Assembly (NCBI GenBank): GCA_020747015.1
Contig: JAGTJM010000009.1
Coordinates: 434,001-498,000, forward strand
DNA: 64,000 nucleotides
Direction of reading: 5' to 3'
DNA from: Pyrenochaeta sp. MPI-SDFR-AT-0127
Taxonomy: Eukaryota; Ascomycota; Dothideomycetes; Pleosporales; Cucurbitariaceae
Below, in pieces: positions 21,458 to 33,399 of this stretch. The position numbers and the translations under genes were made by a program. Within the stretch, counting starts at the first letter, position 1. The number at the start of each line of letters is the position of its first letter. The notes under the pieces were generated by a model. That model was not told the origin of the DNA, did not search any database, and worked only from the letters and a program-made list of their open reading frames with translations.

Positions 21458-23912
21458 TATATTGAACTGATACTTTGTAACACTCAATCGACAAGAGACG
21501 GGTCGTTGAATACCAAGAATGAGGTCCCAATCAAGGCCAAGACGAAATGATAGATGAAAGAATTGACTATTTTGTCGACAGAACCAGTCCCAGACATGAA
21601 GGAGCACTCTGTCTACTTATTCAACAGTCTACCCATTAGCAGATCCGATTTGGCAATTGGGTGATGGGGCGTTTTGTGCACATTCATTCAGTCTCGGGGG
21701 CCATATTCCTTTCTGTATGCAAAGCTTTGATCATCTTGCTCAACCTTGCCGCCACATGGCTTTATTCTTTGGTCGACAGAGCCTAGCACATGGAACTGTG
21801 TAGCGGGATTACACTGGCTGTGTTTCTCTATGTGACTATCTCTCCATCTCAACAGATCGTACACAATTGGTCCTTGTTATCGACAGACAGTTGTCATCCA
21901 TCCAAACGATGTGTTTTCCATCTGCTTTAGCAAGGCTGGGCATACCCTCACTCATTCAGACTCGAGGCAGTGCAAAATCACCCTCAAAGCTTCCCAGATC
22001 CTACCCAATCTCCAACTCAAGTTATGGTACATAATCACTTATGACCAATCATACATGCATTATGGTCATACGCGCCTGTTTCACCTTGTACATATGGGGT
22101 AAATGTGATCTTACGCCAAGCCACTCATCGACCCAGATATCCTGCACAACCATGCACGAGATCCTATTTCAAGGCCGCCCGCTGAAAGCTTGTCCGGCTT
22201 CACAAGAGCGCAAGGCCTGGCAAAGGAAGCTTATTTTCCTGAAGCATGCGTCGGTGCGGTTTCCTTAGGATTCTGTTCGCCGCACATGTGGGTTGATGAT
22301 GAGATGAGCATGGCTCGGCAGCGTAAGCCGCGCAACTTGATTGGCACGAAAGACAAAGTTATGATGTTGGGGTCCGTGAGGCTCTTGTGATGATTGCAAG
22401 GAATGCTGTGGCGAAGCAGCTGAACTTGAGATCAGTCAGGATAGTAAAGTTGACGTCTGGCCCGTGGGTCTGGGGTCGGTTGCCGAGCGGGAGCTCTCTG
22501 TCGTTCGTCTAGGCAAACAAACAAGCATCATACCGGATGTAATATTACGCCTAACAATGGTCCGATTGCCGTTTGGTGGATTGCTTAATTGTGCAACAGG
22601 AACTCGTTCTCTGGAGTAATGTGGTATTGCAGTATCGGAGCCGAATGCGTGGCCCCCTCAGCACCAACGAGGGCAGAGACATTTGCGAGTACCCGCCATG
22701 CCCCACTCATCGATGCTTTTGACGCCAGCATTCTCAACATTGCTGGGTATAGTAACTATATGCGAAGTAACAGCAAATGATGTTCTTGTGGCACCAAGGC
22801 TCATCAGCAGCCCCTTTGTAATCATCGACGGTGAGAGTCTGAGCGTAAGCTATCGGCCCAGCTCAACATCTATGAGTACAGCGAAGAATCTTGAACTTGG
22901 CTGCCCAATCCGCAGGTCATTTGTAATGACTTCCATCAGTAAATCTCCACAGGGCTGAAACCAAGATTAGCGATTGTGGGGCTGCATCTCTTTGGGGAGA
23001 GTGGGCAGTCAGCATCCCGCCTACCTCACCAGCCAAGCACTATTCAGCCCCATATGTTGGGCCTCCACACAAATCTCATCTGCACCCCGCCCCAAGCTCA
23101 GACATTTTTCTATCTCAATGCTTCACATTACTGGCACTCGCTATACCTGGTCACCAAAGCGCCGGATTGTATGCGCTGGCACTAAGGTGAAGATGACCAT
23201 GTGGTGAGAATCGGCGGATGCTGAGCTTGAGCAAATGCTGCTTTTGTGCTTGATTCCAATTTCTTTACAGCATCACTTCTCTTTTGCAGGGCATTGAAGA
23301 CAGTGGCAAGTGGCCCCTAGCTAGTTTCATAGCACCTAAATTGACATATGTCATCTGTGCGTTCTGCTCGTCTTCGTGCTTGATCTATGACTTTAATCAT
23401 TCCTTTACTTTTCTCCATCGCTACCTCATTTAGAATTCATCCGAAAACATTACAGGAGTCTTTCCCATCTTTTCTTATCTTCTTTCAAGATTAACTCTAC
23501 TTTACAACGCTTCATATATGAAGCGCGCAATCTGAAAGACCAATCTGTGAGCCTCACATTCTATCCGAGATGAACACATTAAAGTAGTTCAACTAACAGT
23601 TCTTCAAATATCTGGCCACGCCTTTCAGTGATAGCATTGTATAATGCGTTGGCCACCCATCTATATCATTCTAATTACAGGACCTTCAGAACTCTGGCCT
23701 TCGCTCTAGCATGAGGTATTAAAAGACTCGTCACACAGATATGATTGGTCTACCTGTGTCGGGCAGCTGTCAAATCTGGCTTTGTTCATCGAAACGGATG
23801 GTTCACCTAGTTAGACCGCTGCAGGGCAGGTACTTTCGAGTTGTCGTGTGGATGGGCGTGTGTGGAAACGGCTACTGCATAAAGATGTCCAGCTGATGGA
23901 TTGAAGTTACAC
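21458..23912. other. Large intergenic gap, no gene supported
   Basis: This gap of 2.45 kb between two minus-strand genes has only short frames. A minus-strand reading across about 22560-22960 looks protein-like in places but is broken by stops and frame changes and matches no family I know; it may be a decayed gene. No terminal inverted repeats or transposase motif were seen. Confidence 0.45.
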
Positions 23913-25995
23913 TTAAAGTATCTTCACTAGAATATCGGATTGAATAGCAGAGGTTTTAGAACCTTGCTCTAGGCAAACTGCGTCATCTCCATGAGCGTCT
24001 CTTAACAACCCGATCCTCTCAAAATTGCACTCATTCGTTACACCCTGGGCCGGCTTTAAACTTCGGGTGATTTTTCTCAGCACAATATACAGCAAGTACT
24101 CACCGCTTACATGGGCTGGAATCCAAGAGCTTCCAATCAATTTCAAGCAATAAACAGTATCGCCATCTTTGAATTCGTCGTCACTCTGACGCAAGTCATA
24201 ATCCTTGAGAAAAGAACTGTATGACAGTGTTTCTCCGTCCAAAAAGGCGATTTTCCACTGCCGGCTTGATTCCAAGTAGCGAAGAGTCGCTTGAATGAGG
24301 GTTCCGGATAGGATAATATGTCCAGCCACCAATTTTCCGGCAGGATCGCTTCCGCGAAGAACACATTTTGTTTCCACAACCGAGGCGTACATATCGGTTC
24401 TGCACCTGCGAGGGGTGCTGTTTTCAAGACCTTTCTCTAGGAAAGTCATACAGTCATAACTGATTGAGCTTCGTGCAGTTTTGTGTTCAACAGATGCCCA
24501 AGAAAACGTTGGGGCTCGCCACTCTTCACATCTGCGAGCATGCTTAGGCCTTTCTACGCTCCATACCAGATCGGTTATTAACGTTTCTTTCCAGAGCCCG
24601 GCTACGTACGTCCACCCAGTTACTTCCCTCACGATCTTTGCTATACCAGAAATTGCGGGGAATATATCGCCTGGATACGACAGCTTCATTTGTGAGTAGT
24701 TGGCCACGGAAGCCTGCCATAAGCCAGAAACTCCTCGAGGGCGGTGGTTCAAGATGCCAAGTAGGTATGGATGAAGTCGGATTTGAGGCGCCAACCACTC
24801 TTTCTTGTCCTGGTACATGTGGCTCAGGCTTCCACACTCGCATGCCAGTTGCTCCGTGCACTCCCACAATAGCTCATTCTGACCGAAGTGCAGGTACCTT
24901 GGGCTCAACATGCGTTCCTGGAATACCCAGCCCCGTTGTAAAAGTGGGTGCTCGGTTGAAACATGTGATAATGGTTTTCTTTTGCGGACCTTCACAAAGT
25001 CTTCCAACACGTCAATACTTGAAAGAGCGTGATCAATGTGCTCAGAATCTGCATTTCGAAAGAGACCTTGTTGAGAGCTCGAAGCAGCGGATCCAGCAAT
25101 AGTAATAACAGAATTCCGGTAGATGTCTGCCATCTGAGCGGACTGAGTTTGCCAGTCCTCTTCATCGTCTTGAATTATGCATAATGAGTCAATCCACAAA
25201 TAACGAATCTCGAATTTTCTGGTAATTTCGATCGCCTCTTGAAAGGTTTTCGGTAATTCTCCCCATGCTATTCCTTTTGTATGAATAGATAACGTGTCTG
25301 GTGCCAAAGTTGTCTTCAATGGCTGCTCACTGCCCCAACAGTGACTCAGGCAGGCGTAGTATGCTTTATCATCATCTGTTTGCACCAGTTGAACGATTTT
25401 CGAATCAGGAAGACTGACGTCAATGACGCGAAGCGGCAGTTTCGGCGGTCCCAGAGGAGTGAAAAACGCGGAGCACAATCTGTGGTTTTTGAAACAGTCT
25501 GTAATCCATTTCATCGCCGTTTGGAAGCTCTGATCTGAGCCAGTATAGCCAGATATCTGCGTCGCTGTAGGGATTATAGGATCGTCCTCAGCTATTAAAC
25601 GGTTAGTTAAGATATCAAGCCTTGAGCTTATATATCTTACAATCGAGCACAAATATTTCAGCTGAGATGCCCTCTCGATTGAATTTCAGGCCAGAATTTC
25701 TGAATTCTGCACCCAAAGCATCATCCTTAGTGCCTCCCAAAATACCATATCTTCCGAGCACATTGAGGCCCGGATCGATTTCTAAAGTCACAGAATCTAG
25801 ATCCTTCTTTTTGTTTTTTACCACCTCATCCTCTTTTCCAATGACTTTACAAGCAGCATAACAGTACCGACATCCACATTCCAAAGTCTGAGCCAGTGAT
25901 CCTACAGGGTCTGCCCACGGCTTCTCTGGCTCTTCCTGCTTTTGCCTGATATATATTGCAAATGCCTGGCACAGCGAGATAGGAGTTGTCGGCAT
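23913..25995 (-). CDS. HET-domain protein, paralogue 1
   Basis: Two exons (25995-25641 and 25591-23913, intron 49 bp) give 677 residues. The N-terminus has a Cys cluster (ECGCRYCYAACK) and a region ending FVLD at the exon junction. The HET domain follows with all landmarks in order: YYACLSHCWGSEQPLK, LPKTFQEAIEITRKFEIRYLWIDSLCIIQDDEEDW, ADIYRNSVITIAGSAA and RGWVFQERMLSPRYLHF. A conserved C-terminal region of about 300 residues ends in AIQSDILVKIL. HET domains mediate heterokaryon incompatibility and related death responses in filamentous ascomycetes. The gene at 44471-46467 is a close paralogue with the same exon structure, intron phase, Cys cluster and C-terminus, and the two promoters share blocks. 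Confidence 0.92.
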
Positions 25996-26104
25996 TTAGA
26001 AGCAAGTGTATGAATAAAAAATAATGTTAGAGATAGCAAAAAGTTCCGCGTGATTGAGACACACCTCCATCCTCCCCCCATGGAATCAGAAACGGGGCGC
26101 TTGC

Positions 26105-26208
26105 ATGCAACGTGGCGCATGGTTTGCGATTGGCCATGCATCCGAGCCTGCAGTCGATCAGGGCTGTGACGGATTGCGGCACAGCGCGCGGCAAGGATAC
26201 GAAACAAC
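26105..26208 (-). promoter_or_regulatory. Promoter blocks of HET paralogue 1, shared with paralogue 2
   Basis: Read in gene direction, a block ending CTGTGCCGCAA (26184-26174) is followed after 37 bp by TGGCCAATCGCAAACCAT (26136-26119) and then CCACGTTGCAT (26115-26105). The same three blocks occur in the same order and orientation upstream of the paralogue at 44471. The centre contains GGCCAAT, a CCAAT box of the kind bound by the HAP/NF-Y complex. The block lies about 110-125 bp upstream of the ATG. Because it is kept while nearby DNA has diverged, it is probably regulatory. Confidence 0.65.
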
Positions 26209-26668
26209 ATCAATCTTGGAAAAGGTGGCTCGTAATGACTTCGCTGATGCTATTTGAGGAACTCGGCTCCGTTATTAGAATGAGACTGGGAAGCGCGCGC
26301 TTTTCGGCGCAACGAATGGACATTTAGAATGAAACCCTTTGATCTGGCTTCAGCATTCAATATCACGAGAAGACGCCACCACTGCCTAGTACGTGGACTG
26401 ATCCGTATCTATAGATGGTGCCAAATACCTTCTGGATGAGTAAGTTAGGAGTATCTCTATATGGCAGAACACATTCAATTGATGCTATCTTTGGTTGAAC
26501 AAATAACTGGTAGCATCTAAAGATGATGATCTGAATAGCCTGGAAGTCATCTACTTCGATCAATCGACAATTGGTTCATGAATGACTCGATCCAAGCTTG
26601 TCTCAGAAAACACAGTTTACCAACATGGTGGATGAACTGCGAACTATACTAACACTCTATTGCACAGT
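26209..26668. other. Intergenic, no gene seen
   Basis: This holds the distal upstream region of HET paralogue 1 and the 3' flank of the MFS gene. Nothing coding is supported. Confidence 0.5.
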
Positions 26669-28369
26669 CTAAGCGCGACCATTCTGCCGCCTTTCGGCCT
26701 TTCCTTTCACCTTCTCGGGAAGCAGCTTCAGTAAAGCAAGAAGCCCGAGAGCCAGAATAACATTGATAAGCCAGAACAGATAGCCACCCAGAATGTGGTA
26801 CTTAACGCCAATGGCATATACACTCGTCGCTAAAGCAGGCGCAACAGCTCGCAATCCACTTTGCAGTGCCAACGCCATGGCATTCAGCGTTCCCAAGGTT
26901 TCGTGCGATGGCGCGATATCGTTCAGCGCCAACTGCACAGCAGCTAGCAAGTGTCAGCACCGATCAGAAATAAGGAGATGGGGTCGACTCACTAAATGCC
27001 ATAGCTACACCGCTCCCTAAAACGAGTATGGGGGGCGCAGTAGCCCAGAAGAATATCTTCTTTCCATTCCACAGCAAAAGATTATAAAGTGGATTGACAG
27101 CAAAGAAAACGGGCCACACAAACGCACAGATCCAGAGTATTCGACCGGTCCCAACACGTTTGTGTACTGGAGGAAAGACAAGGAGCAGCCAAGCAGCCTG
27201 AGAAGCACCGGCTAATGCTGTGAAAGCAGCGATAAGCTCCGGCGAGAAACCAATGCCGCCCAATCTTATGGGTGTGTACAAGAATACTGGGTTGACGGCG
27301 GTAAACGTAAAGGCAAGGAGCATCACGTAATTGTATATCAAGAGAACTTGAGATACACCAGGGTATTTGATAAGTTGCCAAGCAGACATAGGGGGCGCAT
27401 CAGTCGCTTTCTTGTTGTCCCGATGGATGTAAAGTGTCTACAACATGCTTAGTCCATTTTCCTCCAGGGTACGTAATAGACATGCAGGCTTACCTCTTTG
27501 ACGAACAATAAAGTGGAGAGGGCAGCAGATAGAGAAACAGCTGATGTAACAATCCCCGGGAATGCATATGGGTAATCATGGAAGAACTGAATCCTCCCGA
27601 AAGTCGACGTATACTTCTCAGCCGGCCTTTCAAGCGCACCGCCTGCATCCAGTCAGTATGTGATATTGTGAGGCAAGCAAAGGTGGCACGGACCGATCAA
27701 TGGCCCCAAAAAAAGACCTAGGTTTCTACCAAAGGCGAAATAGCTGAATACCCGCGCTTGGGTATGCTTTGTACTATTTTCGCTGAGCATAGCCCTCACC
27801 GTGACTACCGATCCCGCAAAAACGCCTGCAAAACAGCGCGCCAGAATCATTTGCAACAAATTCTGGCTCATGCCGAACAGTGTTGTAGCGACAGCAACAC
27901 CAACCAATGAGATGATAAGGACCGGTTTCCTTCCCCATTTGTCGGAAGCCTTTGAGTCTCAATCAGCTGTAGCCAGTCCAGCAGAGGGCATACGTACTCT
28001 GCCCCAGAAAATCATGACGCACATCTGCGTCGCGCTGAAGAGACTCTCAATCAACCCAGAGTAGAAGCCTACGTCCTCTTTCTGAACACCGCCGACTTGC
28101 TCGATCATGAAATTGATGTACGGAAAGATGGAGAAGAAGGCAATAGGTTCTACTAAACTAGTGTAACATAGCAGAAATATCTGCTTCCCCGGTAGTGGCT
28201 TGTCTTCTTCGTCGTTCTGTTCTGAATTGGAGGTACCCGAGTTGTTTACTTCCGATGTCGAGTCGACAGGTACGGCTAAGGGTGCTGATTCCAATCCGGC
28301 AAGAAGGGGTGTCGTCTCATCGCTTGCTTTGGTAACTGAAGAACCATGGCTGGTAGATGATGGAGCCAT
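26669..28369 (-). CDS. MFS transporter (YCR023C-like, DHA-type)
   Basis: Five exons (28369-27998, 27949-27694, 27642-27494, 27437-26993, 26943-26669; introns 48-56 bp) close a 498-residue frame. A Ser/Thr/Glu-rich cytosolic N-terminus with DETTPLL is followed by twelve predicted helices. MFS landmarks: FWGRASDKWGRKPVLI, the G-x3-D-x-x-GRK loop between helices 2 and 3, which forms exactly across the first intron; AGVFAGSVVTVRAMLSE in helix 4; and FGRNLGLFLGPLIGG in helix 5, the antiporter-type GP motif. This is the fold of proton-coupled drug or metabolite exporters; the substrate cannot be read from sequence. The DETTPLL stretch at the N-terminus resembles acidic dileucine sorting signals of vacuolar transporters, so a vacuolar location is possible but inferred. 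Confidence 0.85.
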
Positions 28370-29137
28370 TTCGAAGGGTTCGGATTTCAGAACGACAAGA
28401 TGTTGTATCTTTATGGAAACGAGGCGTGTGATGGCGCCGAACGAAAGAATAACACAGCGGTTAGGGTCTGAAACGGCATGTGAAGGTCAATGCATTGCAA
28501 AGAAACCTAAGAAGATGCTTGTAAAGGTATAGAAGATCAGAGTTAAAATGATGAGTCAGACATAAGCATCTCAATGAGCACGCGTCGCTTGAAGCCTCTC
28601 AGACTGCCGAAGCTTACTCTCTCGCTAGCGTATCGTCTTTACCTAATTAGGCATTGAGCTCTGCCAACGTGCAAAGGCAACTGAGGGTACGCAAGATTTC
28701 GTATCAAGGTATTATTTGTTAGCCCTTCCCTGCGTGTTCCGATGGTATTTTGTAGTCACTGCAAACATCCTCTATCATGACAGAGAGCGTGCGCGAGCAG
28801 AAATATATCGAAACAATTACCAATCACGTCATAAAACAGTCGAATAACCAATTGTAGGGGGTGTGAAATGTGTCCATAGGGTCTAAGCTACAATCTTAAG
28901 ATCCTTACTACACCTCCACGCGTGAGCTCAAGCTCCTCCATAAGGCAATCACCCAACCATTGGCTCGCTGTGCTATTTTGTGAACAACCGACATGTATGA
29001 AACCCCGGGATAACAGAGCGCCAATACAACGATGCCTCCGCTACAAGGCTTGTCATGATCTCGAGAACCGTACGCAGAATATGCTAGAAACAATTGCGTT
29101 AGTTGCGATTTCGTTCGAATACAGGAATTCCCATACC
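28370..29137. other. Intergenic: MFS promoter and actin 3' flank
   Basis: This holds the upstream region of the minus-strand MFS gene and the 3' untranslated region of actin. Frames seen here are read-throughs or antisense to actin. Confidence 0.55.
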
Positions 29138-30726
29138 TTAGAAGCACTTGCGGTGGACGATAGAGGGACCGCTCTCGTCGTACTCCTGCTTCGAGATCCA
29201 CATCTGCTGGAAGGTGGAGAGCGAGGCCAAAATGGAACCACCGATCCAGACGGAGTACTTGCGCTCGGGAGGAGCGATGATCTTGACCTTCATCGAGGAT
29301 GGGGCAAGGGCGGTGATTTCCTTCTGCATACGGTCGGAGATACCAGGGTACATAGTAGTACCACCAGACTATTTTGTGTCAGCACTGTGATCAACTTGTG
29401 TCAAAACCAGGAACATACCATGACAATGTTGCCGTACAGATCCTTCCTGACGTCAACATCGCACTTCATGATGGAGTTGAAAGTGGTGACGTGGATACCA
29501 CCGCTCTCAAGACCCAACACGGAAGGCTGGAAAAGAGCCTCTGGAGCGCGGAAACGTTCGTTACCAATGGTGATGACCTGACCATCAGGAAGCTCGTAGG
29601 ACTTCTCCAAGCTGGAGGACTGGCTAGCAGTCTGGATCTCCTGCTCGAAGTCAAGAGCAACGTAACAGAGCTTCTCTTTGATGTCGCGGACGATTTCTCG
29701 CTCGGCAGTGGTGGAGAAGGTGTAACCGCGCTCAGCCAAGATCTTCATGAGGTAATCAGTCAAATCGCGACCGGCCATGTCGACACGAGAGATGGCGTGG
29801 GGAAGAGCGAAACCCTCGTAGATGGGGACAACGTGGGTGACACCGTCGCCGGAGTCGAGCACGATACCGGTAGTACGACCAGAGGCGTACAGGGAGAGGA
29901 CAGCCTGGATGGAGACGTAGAAGGCTGGGGCGTTGAAGGTCTCGAAAACGATCTGTGTCATCTTTTCACGATTGGACTTTGGGTTGATGGGTGCCTCGGT
30001 GAGCAGGACGGGGTGCTCCTCGGGGGCGACACGCAATTCGTTGTAGAAGGTGTGATGCCAGATCTTCTCCATGTCATCCCAGTTGGTGACGACACCGTGC
30101 TCAATGGGGTATCGCAGAGTCAGAATACCACGCTTCGACTGTGCCTCATCACCAACATAGGAATCCTTCTGGCCCATACCAATCATGATACTGCCTTACT
30201 GTCAGTTCGCGAAACACGTAGGAGCTGGTGTAAGGGGTCACCATACCCATGATGGCGCGGTCGGCCGACAATGGAGGCTATTAGGCTGTCAGATTTTGAT
30301 CCTGTAAGATTTTGAAGGCCAAGGTGATCACGATTTGTGCAAGCTTGATCTTGGATGTCGAGGTTTTGGGTGACTTACGGAAAACTGCTCGGGGCGCATC
30401 GTCACCGGCGAAACCGGCCTTGCACATACCCGAACTATCAACTGTCAGCTCATGTCCATCATACGCTTATACTCTATGCGCTGCTGTGAAGGGAATCGTT
30501 GCGGCATTGCGATGGTGCGGGCTGTGCGGATAGCCCCTCCACAGCAGGGATGGCAGGTGTTCGAATTCGGGGGGTTAACTCACCCATTGTCGATGACGAG
30601 GGCAGCAACTTCCTCTGCAGGAGAGAAGACAGACGTTAGCAAAGCTTATTGAGATAGACGGCGCAGCGGTCGAGGATGAGTAGAGGCCGCTGCTGGTGAT
30701 GTTGGCTTCAGCTGCTTACCTTCCAT
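29138..30726 (-). CDS. ACT1: Actin
   Basis: Six exons (30726-30720, 30614-30584, 30434-30379, 30277-30247, 30190-29419, 29368-29138) give 375 residues, exactly the standard length. The first exon has only seven coding bases. The N-terminus reads [42 protein letters not shown] across the first five exons, and the end reads [17 protein letters not shown]. The nucleotide-binding loops (DNGSGMCK, and DSGDGVTH further on) are intact. Four introns cluster in the first 48 codons, as usual for filamentous ascomycete actin. It polymerises into filaments for polarity, endocytosis and cytokinesis. The 5' leader in gene direction is pyrimidine-rich (CCACCCTCCCCATCC), typical of highly expressed fungal genes. 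Two long antisense frames over this gene are shadows of its codon bias. Confidence 0.98.
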
Positions 30727-31772
30727 GTTGACTGATTAGGGTGAGATTAGAGGTAGGTGTGGATGGGGAGGGTGGCTGTCAAATTGGGCTTGCTGGAGCA
30801 ATTGAGCGTCAGTACAAGATGCTCAGAGGTGCCGCGGATATGGCAAGTGGAACGAGATCGCAGATGTCGGGGGAGCTTACAGGCTGCGGACGGTGGTGTG
30901 GTTAAGGTTCTTGTGCGAGAGGCAAAGGTTGGTGGGTGCCGCTTATTTAGCAGTGCACTGGCCTTGGCCAGATTTAGCGGGGTGAGGAAGGAGCGAAGAG
31001 GTTGGGTTACAGAGCAGCGGGCTCTATCTTGACTGCACTTCTCTACGGCAATCTCAGCGTTTGGCATTCATGTCTGCAGCAGAGATTTTCATTGGCATCT
31101 TATAGTCGCCTCCCAACGGCACTCTAGGCTTCCCAATTTCTATTTTGGTGGTGTGTACGCAAGCTCCCGCCACAGGACGAGGAAGCTGCTGTCCACGCTT
31201 GTCATGGCAGACCGCCAGGCAGCGCTGTTATTCCCTTGGCATAGAGCCAGGAGAGAGACTCTCCACTACGTACTACGTGTTCCCTGATGGCGCGTGCTTC
31301 GAGTCGGTCTGGTTCTGGCATGAAGCAGCATTGCAATCCCCAGCCATCCGCTGCTCACCGCCAACTCTCAACATCCCCGCTGGCGAATACGACCGCCGTC
31401 CCACCATGTCACGTGGTGAGGGGCAACAGCCACCGCAAGGCGGCCCTGAACCCGACGAGCCATGCAGATTATTGTGATAAGGCAACTTCAGACAATATAT
31501 CAATGCTACGGATGATTGCTCTTCAGCACAGTGCACATAGTACTCAAGATTAGGGCTCGCTCCGTAGAAGAATGTGACTGTGGCTAGCCATGGAAGGTCT
31601 CAGAAGCTGATAGTTCCTTCGCGCGCCGTCGACCGGCGTCATCTTGTCTTGGGCGCCAGAAAATTATTTTAGATGCCTACATAAATTTCAACTCTGTCAA
31701 GTTGTGTTCATCCCACTTCACACGGTCTTTTTTCACGTACTGCCTATCTCGACTTTAACATATACCGCCAAA
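30727..31772. promoter_or_regulatory. Divergent region: actin and FES1 promoters
   Basis: About one kilobase lies between the actin start (minus) and the FES1 start (plus). The actin-proximal part is a CT-rich leader in the actin direction. Frames of around 100 residues here have biased composition but no domain. Nothing else is supported. Confidence 0.5.
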
Positions 31773-32459
31773 ATGAACGATCCAGGTCTCAACAACCTCC
31801 TCAAATGGGGCATTCAAAACTCTGAAGCCTCGCGACAAGACCCTTCAGCGACAGCACAGCAGCCACATACGCAGATCGATCCGGAGGCGGTACAACGATT
31901 CTTTTCACAAATGAATATGCCATCCAACGCAACACTGATGAAGGAGAGTATGGCCGTCATTGAGAACGAGGAAGCCGAGCTAGCGCATCGAGTTCAAGCA
32001 TTCAAGAACCTTGAGACGCTTATCCAGGACTTGGACAACGCAAACAATCTGGAAAATCTTGAACTTTGGCAGCCGCTAGTAGCGCTGCTAGAACACAAGG
32101 AAGCTAGTCTAAGGGAATACGCTGCATTGTGTTGCAGCACTGCTGTCCAGAACAACATCAAAACCCAGGAACGAGTAGGTAGTCCTTGACCCTATAGACT
32201 TCAAAATAGAGCTAACAGAGTCCAGCTTCTAGTAATCGATGCTATCCCGATACTCGTACGTATGGCAACTACCGATTCAGAAAGAATAGTGCGGAAGAAA
32301 GCGATCACCGCCCTTTCGTCCTCTGTGCGCAACTTCCAGCCCGCTCTCGATGCTACCGTTTCAAATATGCCAGACGAATTCAAGCCCCAGGAGAAGCTTG
32401 ATGCCAACGACATGGGATCGGTGGATATTCTGATTAACAAGCTGCGTGAGAGTATTTAA
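31773..32459 (+). CDS. FES1: Hsp70 nucleotide exchange factor Fes1
   Basis: Two exons (31773-32174 and 32226-32459, intron 51 bp) encode 211 residues, the normal Fes1 length. The start MNDPGLNNLLKWGIQNSEAS is the family signature, followed by DPEAVQRFF. Armadillo-type helices then carry the HspBP1/Fes1 motifs: LDNANNLENLELWQPLV, ASLREYAALCCSTAVQNNIKTQ, IVRKKAITALSSSVRNFQPAL. Fes1 is cytosolic, releases ADP from Hsp70 and helps send misfolded proteins to degradation. There is no signal peptide, which separates it from the ER exchange factor Sil1. Some fungi splice this gene alternatively at the 3' end; I see one full form and did not find a second. Confidence 0.94.
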
Positions 32460-32690
32460 AAGCGTGTAGAAAGCATTGGGCTGGCGTTTGGCAACTACAT
32501 TTTGATTAGCATCATCATTTCGGCGTATGGGTTTTGCAAATTCAAACCTTAAAGGAGAGGGGACGGATAAACATACCGTAATTTTGGTGGTTCGATGTTG
32601 GAGTTCGGAGTTCTCCACACGAGTTCCATCAAGTGTTCTGCTCACTTGGCTTTCCAAATCACGCCTAGAGCTTCGAAATTAGAAAACAAT

Positions 32691-33223
32691 TTACAGAATT
32701 TCCAAGACCAAACCAATCAGTTGACCATATTCTTCTCGTCCAGCCATGTTTCTATCTAACCCCATACCAACAACCACCAACCTCGACTCCCTCTCTTCGC
32801 GAGTCTTGATAGCACTGGCGATTTGCGTTGCGAGCGTTTGGCCAAGAGTATCGATTGCCGGCACGGTGCCGCCTAAGATTGTGGTCGCTGTAAGGTGGTG
32901 CATTGGAAGGAGATCAGATGCCGGCTCGTCGTCATCCCGGTCGAGGTAGGAGTTGGACGTCATAGATGCATCGGTCGCAGCAATATCGAGAGGAACATGT
33001 ATCTGTAGTATGTTAGTCAATGGTACAGCCTAACATCCTAAAAAATGCATATGTATACCCAGTGTGCTAGTCGTCCATTCTGAGTGACCGTGATGAGTAT
33101 CTTGTCTGTGAAACTACCAATCGTGGCTGTCGTTTGAACGCCTGCAATAGTTGAAGACGCCGTCTTTGTACGTGCTGGATACGGAGTCACTGTCACAGTG
33201 TATTCTTTCGAGATCGTTGCCAT
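32691..33223 (-). CDS. Proteasome assembly chaperone 3 (PAC3/Irc25-like)
   Basis: Two exons (33223-33059 and 33002-32691, intron 56 bp) encode 158 residues. The fold of this chaperone is suggested by a strand-rich N-terminus (KEYTVTVTPYPART, ATIGSFTDKILITVTQNGRLAHW), a central IHVPLDIAA, an acidic linker (DRDDDEPASDLLP), and a C-terminal helix and strand that include LGGTVPAIDTLGQTLATQIASAI and RLVVVGMGL. These match the PAC3 family, which with a partner (Poc4/PAC4) helps assemble the alpha ring of the 20S proteasome in the cytosol. The call is by pattern and length; sequence divergence in this family is high. The gene is head-to-head with the DHR1 helicase, 176 bp apart. Confidence 0.75.
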
Positions 33224-33399
33224 AGTTCAAGCTTCTGACCTTTCTTTCTCAGAGGTAGATTACTGCACTGCCATCCCGCAGGCTTATGGCCGCGGGAGTG
33301 GATTCTGCCACCGCCTTGGTGTTAGCTTCTCCGACATGTCGATCCCCGCCAAAATTTCGAGCATCTGGAAAGCTCACATCGTAAGTTTCACCTGCCACG
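33224..33399. promoter_or_regulatory. Compact bidirectional promoter
   Basis: Only 176 bp lie between the start codons of the proteasome chaperone (minus) and the ribosome-biogenesis helicase (plus). The two genes must share core promoter DNA. No individual element was identified with confidence. Confidence 0.6.

Noticed and set aside
29374..30252. 292-residue plus-strand frame
   Set aside because: Antisense to actin; it arises from the strong codon bias of that gene and has no domain.
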